From assembly GCF_026151205.1 (NCBI RefSeq), contig NC_087074.1:20377945-20441944 (forward strand): 64,000 nucleotides of DNA, given 5' to 3'. Both the position numbers and the translations under genes were made by a program. Below the pieces are notes generated by a model. It saw only the letters and a list, made by a program, of their open reading frames with translations. It was not told where the DNA came from and searched no databases. Below, piece by piece: positions 10,771-20,372 of the stretch; the stretch's first letter is position 1, and each line of letters opens with the position of its first letter. Source of the stretch: Bolinopsis microptera (lineage: Eukaryota; Ctenophora; Tentaculata; Lobata; Bolinopsidae).

Positions 10771-11394
10771 CCTCGTGAAATATAGCTCACCCGGTTTCAG
10801 TTTACTATTTCACACACTTGAGTACAATCTTTTGACATTTCAACTTTAAGCTCTATCTTTCAAATACACATTTTTATTTTGTAGTTTACGCTACGTGCCT
10901 GTCTTCTTTGCCTACTTTACTCTAAACTACGTTGTTTTCTACAACTAGTTCTGAGTCCTCCCTTCCTACTCCTATCTGGACTGTGTTGTTTCCTACAACC
11001 AGTTCTTTGACTACACTTCTCCCTATCTGAGTTTTACTTATTGGCTGTTTTTTACAGCTAACTCAGTCAACACGACTACTCCCTATGGATACATCTCAGG
11101 TAAATGCCGTGGTTGAGCTCATTCGTGACTCCCACAAGTTCGATTCATCTTTAGGTGTATATTATCATAATATGCAGGATGCTTTGCCTCCTTTATCACA
11201 TGCTTATTCTGACCCCCTGACCGTGTGCTCCTCTGTAGTACTGCGGTTAGAGTGTGGTTCTTATGTGTTCATTTCTGATCTTAAGTCAGGTCCTAAGATT
11301 TTGTAGTTCCTTAGTTCAGCTCATGTTTCCTTTATCTCATAAGTTGCAACAGTTCTTTAAGCACTTTTTCCCCTGTAAGCACACTTTAGATGTA

Positions 11395-11712
11395 CTAGCA
11401 GGAACCCGTGAAATATAGCCCTAAACGGTGTCAAGACTCAAGATACTGAAATAATTATTACCTATTTAATTGGCGTTTTTGACACCACTTGGGGGTCCAA
11501 ATTTTCGGCTCTAAAATCATTATTCCTCGGCCAATTTTTTATTTTTTCATGCTGATTTGGAGGATATTAAAGCATTTGACCCAGCCAAAAAAGTTTCAGT
11601 TGTATATCTTTTACGGTTTTTGCAGAAAGTTGCGTTAAAGTTGATGCTGTGGTGTCAGTAAAATGGCACAGATATATATATATATATATCGTCTCGCTTT
11701 ATATATAGTAAG
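11395..11712 (+). mobile_element. ~317-bp insertion in the right-arm pseudogene
   Basis: It is absent from the left arm. The junctions read GATGTA|CTAGCAGGAACCCG and GTAAGA|TATGAATG, compatible with a TA duplication. The 3' part carries a run of TA repeats, then CGTCTCGCTTTATATATAG. A simple-repeat tail of this sort suggests a small retroposon or MITE, but the class is unresolved. Confidence 0.6.
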
Positions 11713-12211
11713 ATATGAATGTTCTGACCACTGCTCACTAGATAAGGATGGCTCTGTAGAGGCTCTCTTAAATTTATATAGCTGCATAATAACTGATAGG
11801 TCTCTTAAGTTTAATCTCTTGGAGAGCCAGAAAGTATTAGATGGAATAGTTGCAAGTTTCCACACCTCCATAAGTTCTAAGATTTTAGTTAGATACTCTG
11901 ACCAGTTGTTTCATTCTGTTGAGAAAGTTCGGGCAGACAAGTCGTACTCTGTTATGATTTGTTCTGCCGAACAGGTACTCCAGAATAAGAAGGAACTAGG
12001 TGCCAAGTTAGATAATCAGTCACGTAAACATTCAGTCAAACCCTCTGTCGACTCAGACGAGGATTTCGAGCAAGCACCTAAGTTTAAGAGTAAGAAGTTG
12101 AAACGTTCAGATATAGATTTGCCTAAGTTTTCTGATTATGTAAAGATTGATCCATCTATTTCCAAACATAGTCTAGATTGTATTAAGGAACTGTCTTCCT
12201 CTCGTCCCTCA

Positions 12212-12822
12212 TCCAAATCATCTGTACCACCCAACTCATCTGTACCACCCAACTCATCTGTACCACCCAACTCATCTGTACCACCCAACTCATCTGTACC
12301 ACCCAACTCATCTGTACCACCTAAATCATCAGCTCAACCCAAATCATCAGCTTAACCCAAATCATCAGCTCAACCCAAATCATCAGCTCAACCCAAATCA
12401 TCAGCTCAACCCAAATCATCAGCTCAACCCAAATCATCAGCTCAACCCAAATCATCAGCTCAACCCAAATCATCAGCTCAACCCAAATCTTCAGCTCAAC
12501 CCAAATCATCAGCTCAACCCAAATCATCAGTTCAACCCAAATCATCAACTCAACCCAAATCATCAGCTCAACCCAAATCATCTGTACCACCTAAATCATC
12601 AGTTCAACCCAAATCATCAGCCCAACCCAAGTCATCAGTTCTACCCAAATCATCAGCTCAACCCAAATCATCAGTTCAACCCAAATCATCAGCTCAACCA
12701 AAATCATCAGCTCAACCCAAATCATCAGTTCAACCCAAATCATCAACTCAACCCAAATCATCAGCTCAACCCAAATCATCTGTACCACCTAAATCATCAG
12801 TTCAACCCAAATCATCAGCTCT
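12212..12822 (+). repeat. 18-bp coding minisatellite (right arm)
   Basis: Same 18-bp SSVPPN/SSAQPK units as in the left arm, with a different unit count and order and one unit carrying TAA. It shows independent array turnover in the two arms. Confidence 0.88.
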
Positions 12823-13404
12823 GGATCAGAAATGGATCCTTCCCAGCCTACTATCCTTACCCACAGCTTCACCTCTACCTTCCTCCAACCTTGCCTGGAA
12901 GTTCATCCTACTACTGTGCTTAGTTCTTTTAGATCTGCGTTTAAATTATTATAACCGAGTTAAATTATTTTGAAGGTATTGAAGTATTGAATGATATTAT
13001 GATTGATGTTGTGCAAAACTATTACTACCGCTTTATTACTGCCAATTGCTGTTACAATTTGTAGAAACTGATTTATACATTTATACATATGATATCAAAA
13101 AATCAAATCTCAAAAATAACAAAGTAACAATCTGCTCTCTTTAATTATTGAAATCCATCCAAGTAAAAAGTTGTATTACCAGAGAGGTTAAATTTAAATT
13201 TCAAACAACCTTGTCTACAGCTTCTTGGAAGAAAATGGAACCGGATTCTAGTGGACGTTCTGAAACTGGTAGGGCTACAAAACTAAGTTGGAACACATCT
13301 TGTTTGAATACTGTTGAACCAAATTCAACTCTCTGCAACAACACAAGCAGACAAAATTTCTCAAAATCCGTTTTATCTGCTCAACTGGTTCTAAATTCTT
13401 GAAT

Positions 13405-13976
13405 CCAGCCAAGGGTATAATGGGTGTTCTGGGAGTGCTAGGGCCACAAAACTTTGTGGGAACACTATTAGGGTCAATACCAAACGATTCCTACCTGTTT
13501 TGGGGCCATCCGACGAGTTTCAGAAAAAAATTTCATTTTTGTTCATTCCGTTCATTCCATGACTCAGGGAGTCTTGGGCGACTATTTTGACGTCAAAATA
13601 GTTAGTAAACACATCCCCCTACACCGTAAAATCATCTCCAGCACTCTGCAGCCCCTTTAACAGACTGAAATGACCGTATCAATATCGGATACTCAGGAAC
13701 CAGCTTTTTGATACGGAAATGGAATTAAGTCTCTAGTGGGCCACCAAACTTTGTAGGAACACTATAAGGGTCAATACCAAACGATTCCTACCTGTTTTGG
13801 GGCAATCCGACGAGTTTTAGAAAAAAATTCATTTTTGTTCATTCCGTTCATTCCATGACTCAGGGAGCCTCTGGCGACAATTTTGACGTCAAAATAGTTA
13901 GTAAACACATCCCCCTACACCGTACAACCATTTCCAGCACTCTGAAACTACTTTAAAAGACTGAAATGACCGTATC
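13405..13976 (-). repeat. 316-bp tandem satellite, about two units (right arm)
   Basis: GACCGTATC landmarks end at 13680 and 13976 (spacing 296). One unit has lost 20 bp in its GGGAGTGCTAGG part. The left arm has four units, so this array alone makes the arms differ by about 630 bp. Confidence 0.85.
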
Positions 13977-14242
13977 AAAATGCCTCAAAAACCGTATCAT
14001 CTGGTTCCACAATCTCGGATTCATCTTCTGGACTTCAGATGTAACACGCCAAAACCAAAGTATTAAAGCTCTTTGGCAAGCATCGAGTACGATACGACGC
14101 GCAATTGTGCTTGAAGTGACGACGCGCACGGGCGATAAGGAGCTACTTATCGCTCGATCGACCGAGCGATAAGTCCGCGCGGCACCCGACTACCATGAGC
14201 CTTAAGATATCCAACTGTTAAAAAGTTATCAACTGTTGTAAA

Positions 14243-15895
14243 CTATAAAGTTATAAATGCTACCAACTTGAAACTAATCAGAGGATACATACGTGTCCGA
14301 CCAATTTGCCACCTTAACGAGCCACCTTCACCAGTAACCTCACTTACACCAAACTCATTCCATGTAAAAGTGGCTAAGTAGTAGCGCATGTCAGGCTTTA
14401 AATCTTTACTATGATTGAACATGGGCACCAAATGAATTTTGTCTGCTTTCACAACCTCAGAATGAATATGAAGTCCGTCAGGATATTCTTCCTGATTTAA
14501 ACAAAGGTTTACTTTGAACTTGTGGGGTTTCCCTGACTTCATATCAGGGGTAAACTTTAAAACAAATCCACATTTTCCAGGAAGATGACAATCAGTAGTG
14601 TTAGGGTGCTTAAAATTAAATGCATAAGATTGTGAGGTCTCAAATAGATCTTTGACTGTACAAGAATTCCAACTTAACATCTTTTTGTCCGGCCCAACTA
14701 CTTTTCCAACTCGTCTAACACTCTCTTCCTTAGATGTAAGATCATTTCCATGTTCTTTTATTGTATCGGCGTCCACTTTGGCTTCTGGAGAACACGATTC
14801 AAGGAATTCAGGTGATATTCTGCTCCATCCTCTCTTACGACGAATAATCTCCATTTCATTCACCATGTCAGGGGTAAGCCATTCATCGCAAACATGAACC
14901 CCTTCAATAAGCATGTACAAATTTAATACAAGAGGAGATTCTTTAGCAACATTAAGATATTCCTGGGTTCTCAGTCCACGAAATATTTCAAATGAGCAAA
15001 ATATGTTGGGAATTTCTGTTGTTATTTGGGGAAGTACAGATGCAGGAAAGATGGTATTATTAGATGGCAAAGAGGAATTTAAAGTCATCGTTTTCTTAAA
15101 CTCTTTCATAGACCGCCTGTACAATGTATTTACAAATGACGCATCAGAATCAGATGACTGCGTGGCATTATCTAAAACATCAAACAGCTCCTCAAAAGAA
15201 GCTTCATCTTCAGAAATACATTTACAAAGATCAACATTCTGTAGAAGGTAACGAGAAGCTTCATCAAACATCTTCCCCTCACTCTCCAGATTCTTCTTCA
15301 TTATCTTCAACAAGCACACATGATTACTCCTTGTAATCTGCAACATTAAATCTAGTTGACTAGTTTCTAGTTCAGAGTAATTCCTCATGTAGGGCTCAAC
15401 AAATATCTCAGCTCTGTTCTCCAGATTACAAATCTTCTCTAGGACTAGGTCTAGAAACTTGTTACATTTCATGACCCTGCTACAAAACCTGGCCTCCTCA
15501 AACAAGAACAACAAAGTCTGGTAATCAGAGGAGGAACTCACCCCACCCACCAGGCTGGTAAAGTAGTCCCCACACCTCCCTGCTAACCACTCTACTTTGA
15601 ACACGTGACACAGCTTGTTAACATCTCTGAACAAGTCTTTCTCCAGCAGGATCTCCCCGCTGTACAGGGCCCCCAGGAACCTCTTCACCGCCTCCCCCGC
15701 AAAGTCCTCCATCTGTAGCTCTGTCTGGTGCAGTTCCAGGAACAGGTGAACAAACACTGAACTGTGGTAAGACAGGATCAGGGAGTTTGCTCTCTTTTCC
15801 TCTCCTCCTTGTAACTTTAGGACCACGTTACCGTGAAACTCACAGTGTAGGTTCTCTATTCCAAAATCGAACGGTACTGTCACTTTCGGAACCAT
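14243..15895 (-). CDS. BTB-domain array protein, copy 2 (550 aa)
   Basis: Intact intronless ORF. It starts MVPKVTVPFDFG, so it departs from the family consensus at residues 2 and 9. The architecture is that of copy 1: BTB, BACK-like helical region, GKCGFVLKFTP core, LVAFITL end. Its hypervariable patches read VHVCDEW after MLIEG and SCSPEAKVDADT after SPEFLE. The leader is of the CTTATCAG|AAAC-ATG type. The giant palindrome begins ~40 bp past its stop codon, so its natural 3' end and poly(A) region are probably disrupted. Confidence 0.85.
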   Translation of the reverse strand: MVPKVTVPFDFGIENLHCEFHGNVVLKLQGGEEKRANSLILSYHSSVFVHLFLELHQTELQMEDFAGEAVKRFLGALYSGEILLEKDLFRDVNKLCHVFKVEWLAGRCGDYFTSLVGGVSSSSDYQTLLFLFEEARFCSRVMKCNKFLDLVLEKICNLENRAEIFVEPYMRNYSELETSQLDLMLQITRSNHVCLLKIMKKNLESEGKMFDEASRYLLQNVDLCKCISEDEASFEELFDVLDNATQSSDSDASFVNTLYRRSMKEFKKTMTLNSSLPSNNTIFPASVLPQITTEIPNIFCSFEIFRGLRTQEYLNVAKESPLVLNLYMLIEGVHVCDEWLTPDMVNEMEIIRRKRGWSRISPEFLESCSPEAKVDADTIKEHGNDLTSKEESVRRVGKVVGPDKKMLSWNSCTVKDLFETSQSYAFNFKHPNTTDCHLPGKCGFVLKFTPDMKSGKPHKFKVNLCLNQEEYPDGLHIHSEVVKADKIHLVPMFNHSKDLKPDMRYYLATFTWNEFGVSEVTGEGGSLRWQIGRTRMYPLISFKLVAFITL

Positions 15896-16153
15896 GTTTC
15901 TGATAAGGTAAGTTATTAGTATTGGAGAAATTAGACGGTTATTCTTGATATAATAATCTGTCTGAATAATATTTTTAATATTATCTAACTAATTTTAAGG
16001 CAGTTTTTCGTAAACAGCGTCATAAATGAACCCCTGATAAAAATACGCCAGAGGTAGAAACTAAAAGCCTAATTCATTAGAAATCACATTTATTTAGAGA
16101 TTATCCCAACTCTAAAGATATCCAACTGTTAAAAAGTTATCAACTGTTGTAAA

Positions 16154-17806
16154 CTATAAAGTTATAAATGCTACCAACTTAAAACGATCCAAAGCATATA
16201 CACGTGGGCGACCAATTGTCCACCTTAACGATCTACCTTCACCTGTAACCTCACTTACACCCAACTCATTCCAGGTAAAAGCAGCTAAGCAGTAGCGCAT
16301 GACAGGCTTTATTTCAGTACCAAAATTGAACATCGGCACCAAATGAATTTTGTCTGCTGTCACAACCTCAGGATGAATATGAAGTCCCTCAGGATATTCT
16401 TCCTGATTTAAACAAATGTTTACTTTGAACTTGTGGGGTTTAGCTGATTTCATATCTGGGGTAAACTTTAGAATGAATCCACATTTTCCAGGAGGATGAC
16501 AATTCTTAGTGTCAGGGTGCTTAAAATAAAAGGCATAAGATTGCGAGGTCTCGAACAAATCTTTGACTGTACAAGAATTCCAACTTAATATCTTTTTTTC
16601 TGACCCAACTACTTTCCCAACTCGTCTTACACTCTCTTCCCTAGATGTAAGATCATTTCCATGTTCTTTTATTGTAACGGCGTCTTGGGTATTCCATGTA
16701 TAACACGATTCAAGGAATTCAGACGATATTCTGCTCCATCCTCTCTTGCGACGAATAATTGCTATTTCATGTATCATGTCAGGTGTGAGTAATTCCTTGC
16801 AGTGCACCCGAATCCCTTCAATTAGCATGTACAAATTAAGTACAAGAGGAGAATCTTTAGCAGCATCAAGATATTGCTGGGTGCTCAGTCCCCAGAATCT
16901 CTCATATGAGCAGAAGATATTAGGAACTTCTGTTGTATTTTGGGTAAGTACAGGTGCAGATAAAACGGTCGTTGATAACGAAGAGGAACTCAAACTCGTA
17001 ATTTTCTTAAACTCTTTCATTGACTTTATGTACAACTTGCTCACAAATAATGCATCACAATCAGATGACTGCGTGGCATTATCTAAAACATCAAACAGTT
17101 CCTCAAAAGAAGCTTCCTCTTCAGAAATGCATTTACAAAGATGAACATTCTGTAGGAGGTAACGAGAAGCTTCATCGAATATCTTTTCCTCACTCTCCAG
17201 ATTTTTCTTCATTATCTTCAACAAGAAAACATGATTACTCCTTGTAATCTGCAACATTAAATCTAGTTGACTAGTTTCTAGTTCAGAGTAATTCCTCATG
17301 TAGGGCTCAACAAATATCTCAGCTCTGTTCTCCAGACTACAAATCTTCTCTAGGACCAGGTCTAGAAACTTGTTACATTTCATGACCCTGCTACAAAACC
17401 TGGCCTCCTCAAACAAGAACAACAAAGTCTGGTAATCAGAGGAGGGACTCACCCCACCCACCAGGCTGGTAAAGTAGTCCCCACACCTCCCTGCTAACCA
17501 CTCTACTTTGAACACGTGACACAGCTTGTTAACATCTCTGAACAAGTGTTTCTCCAGCAGGATCTCCCCGCTGTACAGGGCCCCCAGGAACCTCTTCACC
17601 GCCTCCCCCGCAAAGTCCTCCATCTGTAGCTCTGTCTGGTGCAGTTCCAGGAACAGGTGAACAAACACTGAACTGTGGTAAGACAGGATCAGGGAGTTTG
17701 CTCTCTTTTCCTCTCCTCCTTGTAACTTTAGGACCACGTTACCGTGAAACTCACAGTGTAGGTTCTCTATTCCAAAATCTAACGGTACTGTCACTTTCGG
17801 AGCCAT
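16154..17806 (-). CDS. BTB-domain array protein, copy 3 (550 aa)
   Basis: Intact intronless ORF with BTB (15-115), BACK-like region and C-terminal GKCGFILKFTP domain. The middle segment (KITSLSSSSLSTTVLSAPVL ... WGLSTQQYLDAAKDSP) is almost identical to copy 4. The patches IRVHCKE and SCYTWNTQDAV, and the tail TIGRPRVYALDRF, are its own. Leader type A. The 258-bp spacer to copy 2 is the shortest in the array and holds only the shared 3' flank and leader. Confidence 0.85.
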   Translation of the reverse strand: MAPKVTVPLDFGIENLHCEFHGNVVLKLQGGEEKRANSLILSYHSSVFVHLFLELHQTELQMEDFAGEAVKRFLGALYSGEILLEKHLFRDVNKLCHVFKVEWLAGRCGDYFTSLVGGVSPSSDYQTLLFLFEEARFCSRVMKCNKFLDLVLEKICSLENRAEIFVEPYMRNYSELETSQLDLMLQITRSNHVFLLKIMKKNLESEEKIFDEASRYLLQNVHLCKCISEEEASFEELFDVLDNATQSSDCDALFVSKLYIKSMKEFKKITSLSSSSLSTTVLSAPVLTQNTTEVPNIFCSYERFWGLSTQQYLDAAKDSPLVLNLYMLIEGIRVHCKELLTPDMIHEIAIIRRKRGWSRISSEFLESCYTWNTQDAVTIKEHGNDLTSREESVRRVGKVVGSEKKILSWNSCTVKDLFETSQSYAFYFKHPDTKNCHPPGKCGFILKFTPDMKSAKPHKFKVNICLNQEEYPEGLHIHPEVVTADKIHLVPMFNFGTEIKPVMRYCLAAFTWNELGVSEVTGEGRSLRWTIGRPRVYALDRFKLVAFITL

Positions 17807-18285
17807 GTTTCTGATAAGGTAAGTTATTAGTATTAGAGTAATTATACAGTTATTGTTGATATAATGAGCTTATGGGCTGTCTGAATTACTGATAAAGATG
17901 TTGTATTTGAACAAACGTCGAGAATATTCAAGTAAACAACCGTATCGAAAAGAAATTATTGAATTATTCACATTTCACATACATTACAATGTTCAAAGTT
18001 TGATTCAAAACTTTCGTATCAAGGTTAAAAAGTACTACATGCAGTCTCGATTAATCGGGTAAATTTTAACCGATTCTGATCATCTCTTTAAAACGAGAGA
18101 AATTGAATCTAAATTATAAATTTTTATAAAATTTGCAAAATTAAAACTTACTTTCATCAACCACATAAATCTCTTGGCATTTAATTCACCATCAGCTGTC
18201 TAAATTCATTAGAAATCAAATCTATTTGGAGATTATCCCAACACTAAAGATATCCAACTGTTAAAAAGTTATCAACTGTTATAAA
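17807..18285. other. spacer between BTB copies 3 and 4
   Basis: No gene. It is almost identical to the spacer at 26559-27033 between copies 7 and 8, which marks a block duplication. The first ~25 bp hold the type A leader of copy 3 (minus-strand CTTACCTTATCAGAAAC, then ATG). Confidence 0.7.
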
Positions 18286-19941
18286 CTATAAAGTTATAAA
18301 TGCTACCAACTTAAAACTAATCAGAGGATACATACGTATCCGAACAATTTGCCACCTTAACGAGGAACCTTCACCAGTAACCTCACTTACACCCAACTCA
18401 TTCCATGTAAAAGTGGTTAACGAGTAGCGCATGTCGGGTTGTATATCTTTACCATAATGAATATTAAACATAGGCACCAAATGAATTTTGTCTGCTTTCA
18501 CAAACTCAGAATAAATATGAAGTCCCTCAGGATATTCTTCCTGATTTAAACAAATGTTTACTTTGAACTTGTGGGGTTGCCCTGATTTCATTTCAGGTGT
18601 ACATTTTAAGAGAAATCCACATTTTCCAGGAAGATGACAATCAGTAGTGTGAGGGTGCTTGAAATTAAATGCATAAGTTTGTGAGGTCTCAAACAGATCT
18701 TTAATTGTAATAGAATTCCAACTTAATATTTTTTTGTTCGACCCAACTACTCTTCCAACTCGTCTAACACTCTCTTCCTTAGATATAAGATCATTTCCAT
18801 GTTCTTTTATTGCAACGGCATTTAATGAGAGTCCTTTAGACCATGATTCAATGAATTCAGGTGATATTCTGCTCCATCCTCTCTTGCGACGAATAATCTC
18901 TATTTCATGTACCATGTCAGGTGTGAGTAATACCTGGTACACAAAAATCCCTTCAATCAGCATGTACAAATTAAGTACAAGAGGAGAATCTTTAGCAGCA
19001 TCAAGATATTGCTGGGTGCTCAGTCCCCAGAATCTCTCATATGAGCAGAAGATATTAGGAACTTCTGTTGTATTTTGGGTAAGTACAGGTGCAGATAAAA
19101 CGGTCGTTGATAACGAAGAGGAACTCAAACTCGTAATCTTCTTAAACTCTTTCATTGACTTGATGTACAACTTGCTCACAAATAATGCATCACAATCAGA
19201 TGACTGCGTGGCATTATCTAAAACATCAAACAGTTCTTCAAAAGAAGCTTCATCTTCAGAAATACATTTACAAAGATCAACATTTTGTAGTAGGTAACGA
19301 GAAGCTTCATCAAATATCTTTCCCTCGCCTACCAGATTCTTCTTCATTATCTTCAACAATATAACAGGATTACTGCTAGTAATCTGCAACATTAAATCTA
19401 GTTGACTAGTTTCTAGTTCAGAGTAATTCCTCATGTAGGGCTCAACAAATATCTCAGCTCTGTTCTCCAGACTACAAATCTTCTCTAGGACCAGGTCTAG
19501 AAACTTGTTACATTTCATGACCCTGCTACAAAACCTGGCCTCCTCAAACAAGAACAACAAAGTCTGGTAATCAGAGGAGGGACTCACCCCACCCACCAGG
19601 CTGGTAAAGTAGTCCCCACACCTCCCTGCTAACCACTCTACTTTGAACACGTGACACAGCTTGTTAACATCTCTGAACAAGTGTTTCTCCAGCAGCATCT
19701 CCCCGCTGTACAGAGCCCCCAGGAAACTCTTCACCGCCTCCCCCGCAAAGTCCTCCATCTGTAGCTCTGTCTGGTGCAGTTCCAGGAACAGGTGAACAAA
19801 CACTGAACTGTGGTAAGACAGGATCAGGGAGTTTGCTCTCTTTTCCTCTCCTCCTTGTAACTTTAGGACCACGTTACCGTAAAACTCACAGTGTAGGTTC
19901 TCTATTCCAAAATCTAACGGCACTGTCACCTTCGGAGCCAT
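18286..19941 (-). CDS. BTB-domain array protein, copy 4 (551 aa)
   Basis: Intact intronless member with CEFYGNV instead of CEFHGNV at residues 18-24. The C-terminal third (SWSKGLSLNAVAIKEHGND, SITIKDLFETSQTYAFNF, LVPMFNIHYGKDI) is nearly identical to that of broken copy 8. The N-terminal middle segment matches copy 3 instead, so the gene is a mosaic. Leader type A. Confidence 0.85.
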   Translation of the reverse strand: MAPKVTVPLDFGIENLHCEFYGNVVLKLQGGEEKRANSLILSYHSSVFVHLFLELHQTELQMEDFAGEAVKSFLGALYSGEMLLEKHLFRDVNKLCHVFKVEWLAGRCGDYFTSLVGGVSPSSDYQTLLFLFEEARFCSRVMKCNKFLDLVLEKICSLENRAEIFVEPYMRNYSELETSQLDLMLQITSSNPVILLKIMKKNLVGEGKIFDEASRYLLQNVDLCKCISEDEASFEELFDVLDNATQSSDCDALFVSKLYIKSMKEFKKITSLSSSSLSTTVLSAPVLTQNTTEVPNIFCSYERFWGLSTQQYLDAAKDSPLVLNLYMLIEGIFVYQVLLTPDMVHEIEIIRRKRGWSRISPEFIESWSKGLSLNAVAIKEHGNDLISKEESVRRVGRVVGSNKKILSWNSITIKDLFETSQTYAFNFKHPHTTDCHLPGKCGFLLKCTPEMKSGQPHKFKVNICLNQEEYPEGLHIYSEFVKADKIHLVPMFNIHYGKDIQPDMRYSLTTFTWNELGVSEVTGEGSSLRWQIVRIRMYPLISFKLVAFITL

Positions 19942-20372
19942 GTTTCTGATAAGGTAAGTTATTAGTATTAAAGAAATTATACAGCTATTCTTGATGTCAT
20001 GAGCTTATGGTCTGTCTGATTTACTGATATTATGTTGTATTTGAACAAACGTCGAGAATATTCAAGTAAACAACCGTATTGAAAAGAAATAATTGAATTA
20101 CAATGTTCAAACTTTGATGCACCAAACTTTCGTATCAAGGTTAAAAAGTACTACATGCGTGAAAGGTAAGGCTCAGTCTTGATTTATCTTGATATAATAA
20201 TCTATCTTACTGACTCTTATAATATGTTCTATTATAAAAACATGGAGAATATTCAAATTAACAGTCATCTGAAAAGAAACTATTTAAAGAATGCACTAGA
20301 AATCACATCTATTTGGAGATTATTACAACTCTAAGGATATCAAACTGTTAAAAAGTTATCAACTGTTGTAAA
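19942..20372. other. spacer between BTB copies 4 and 5
   Basis: No gene is seen. It is AT-rich, with the type A leader of copy 4 at one end and the conserved 3' flank of copy 5 at the other. Confidence 0.6.

Larger units (their letters stand above)
11085..12973 (+). pseudogene. palindrome-encoded repeat protein, decayed right copy
   Basis: It is collinear with the left-arm ORF, from MDTSQVNAVV to the hydrophobic C-terminus ending NRVKLF. Three lesions break it. There is a 17-bp deletion after residue ~71 (KSGPKI then a stop). A ~317-bp insertion lies at ~11395-11712. A TAA replaces CAA at about 12353, within the SSAQPK repeats. The SVPPN block has fewer units than the left copy. The left copy has none of these lesions, so decay followed the formation of the palindrome or was not corrected by arm-to-arm conversion. 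Confidence 0.85.
3832..14203. mobile_element. giant inverted-repeat (palindromic) element, ~10.4 kb
   Basis: Left arm 3832-~9088 and right arm ~9210-14203 are reverse complements of each other, around a ~120-bp AT-rich spacer. The outermost ends read GGCTCATGGTAGTCGGGTGC on the left and its complement on the right. Just inside is a GC-rich block containing CTTATCGCTCG ... CGAGCGATAAG, which can fold on itself. The flanks are one broken BTB 3' flank (CCAACTCTAA | TTAAGATATCC), consistent with a short TA/TAA target duplication. Each arm carries satellite units, one outward-facing ORF with a TATA box ~316 bp upstream, and a shared inner ~1.7 kb without a convincing gene. The arms differ by indels, so they are not a simple assembly mirror. 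I see no transposase or polymerase, and the class is unknown. It may be non-autonomous or a fold-back element. Confidence 0.85.
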
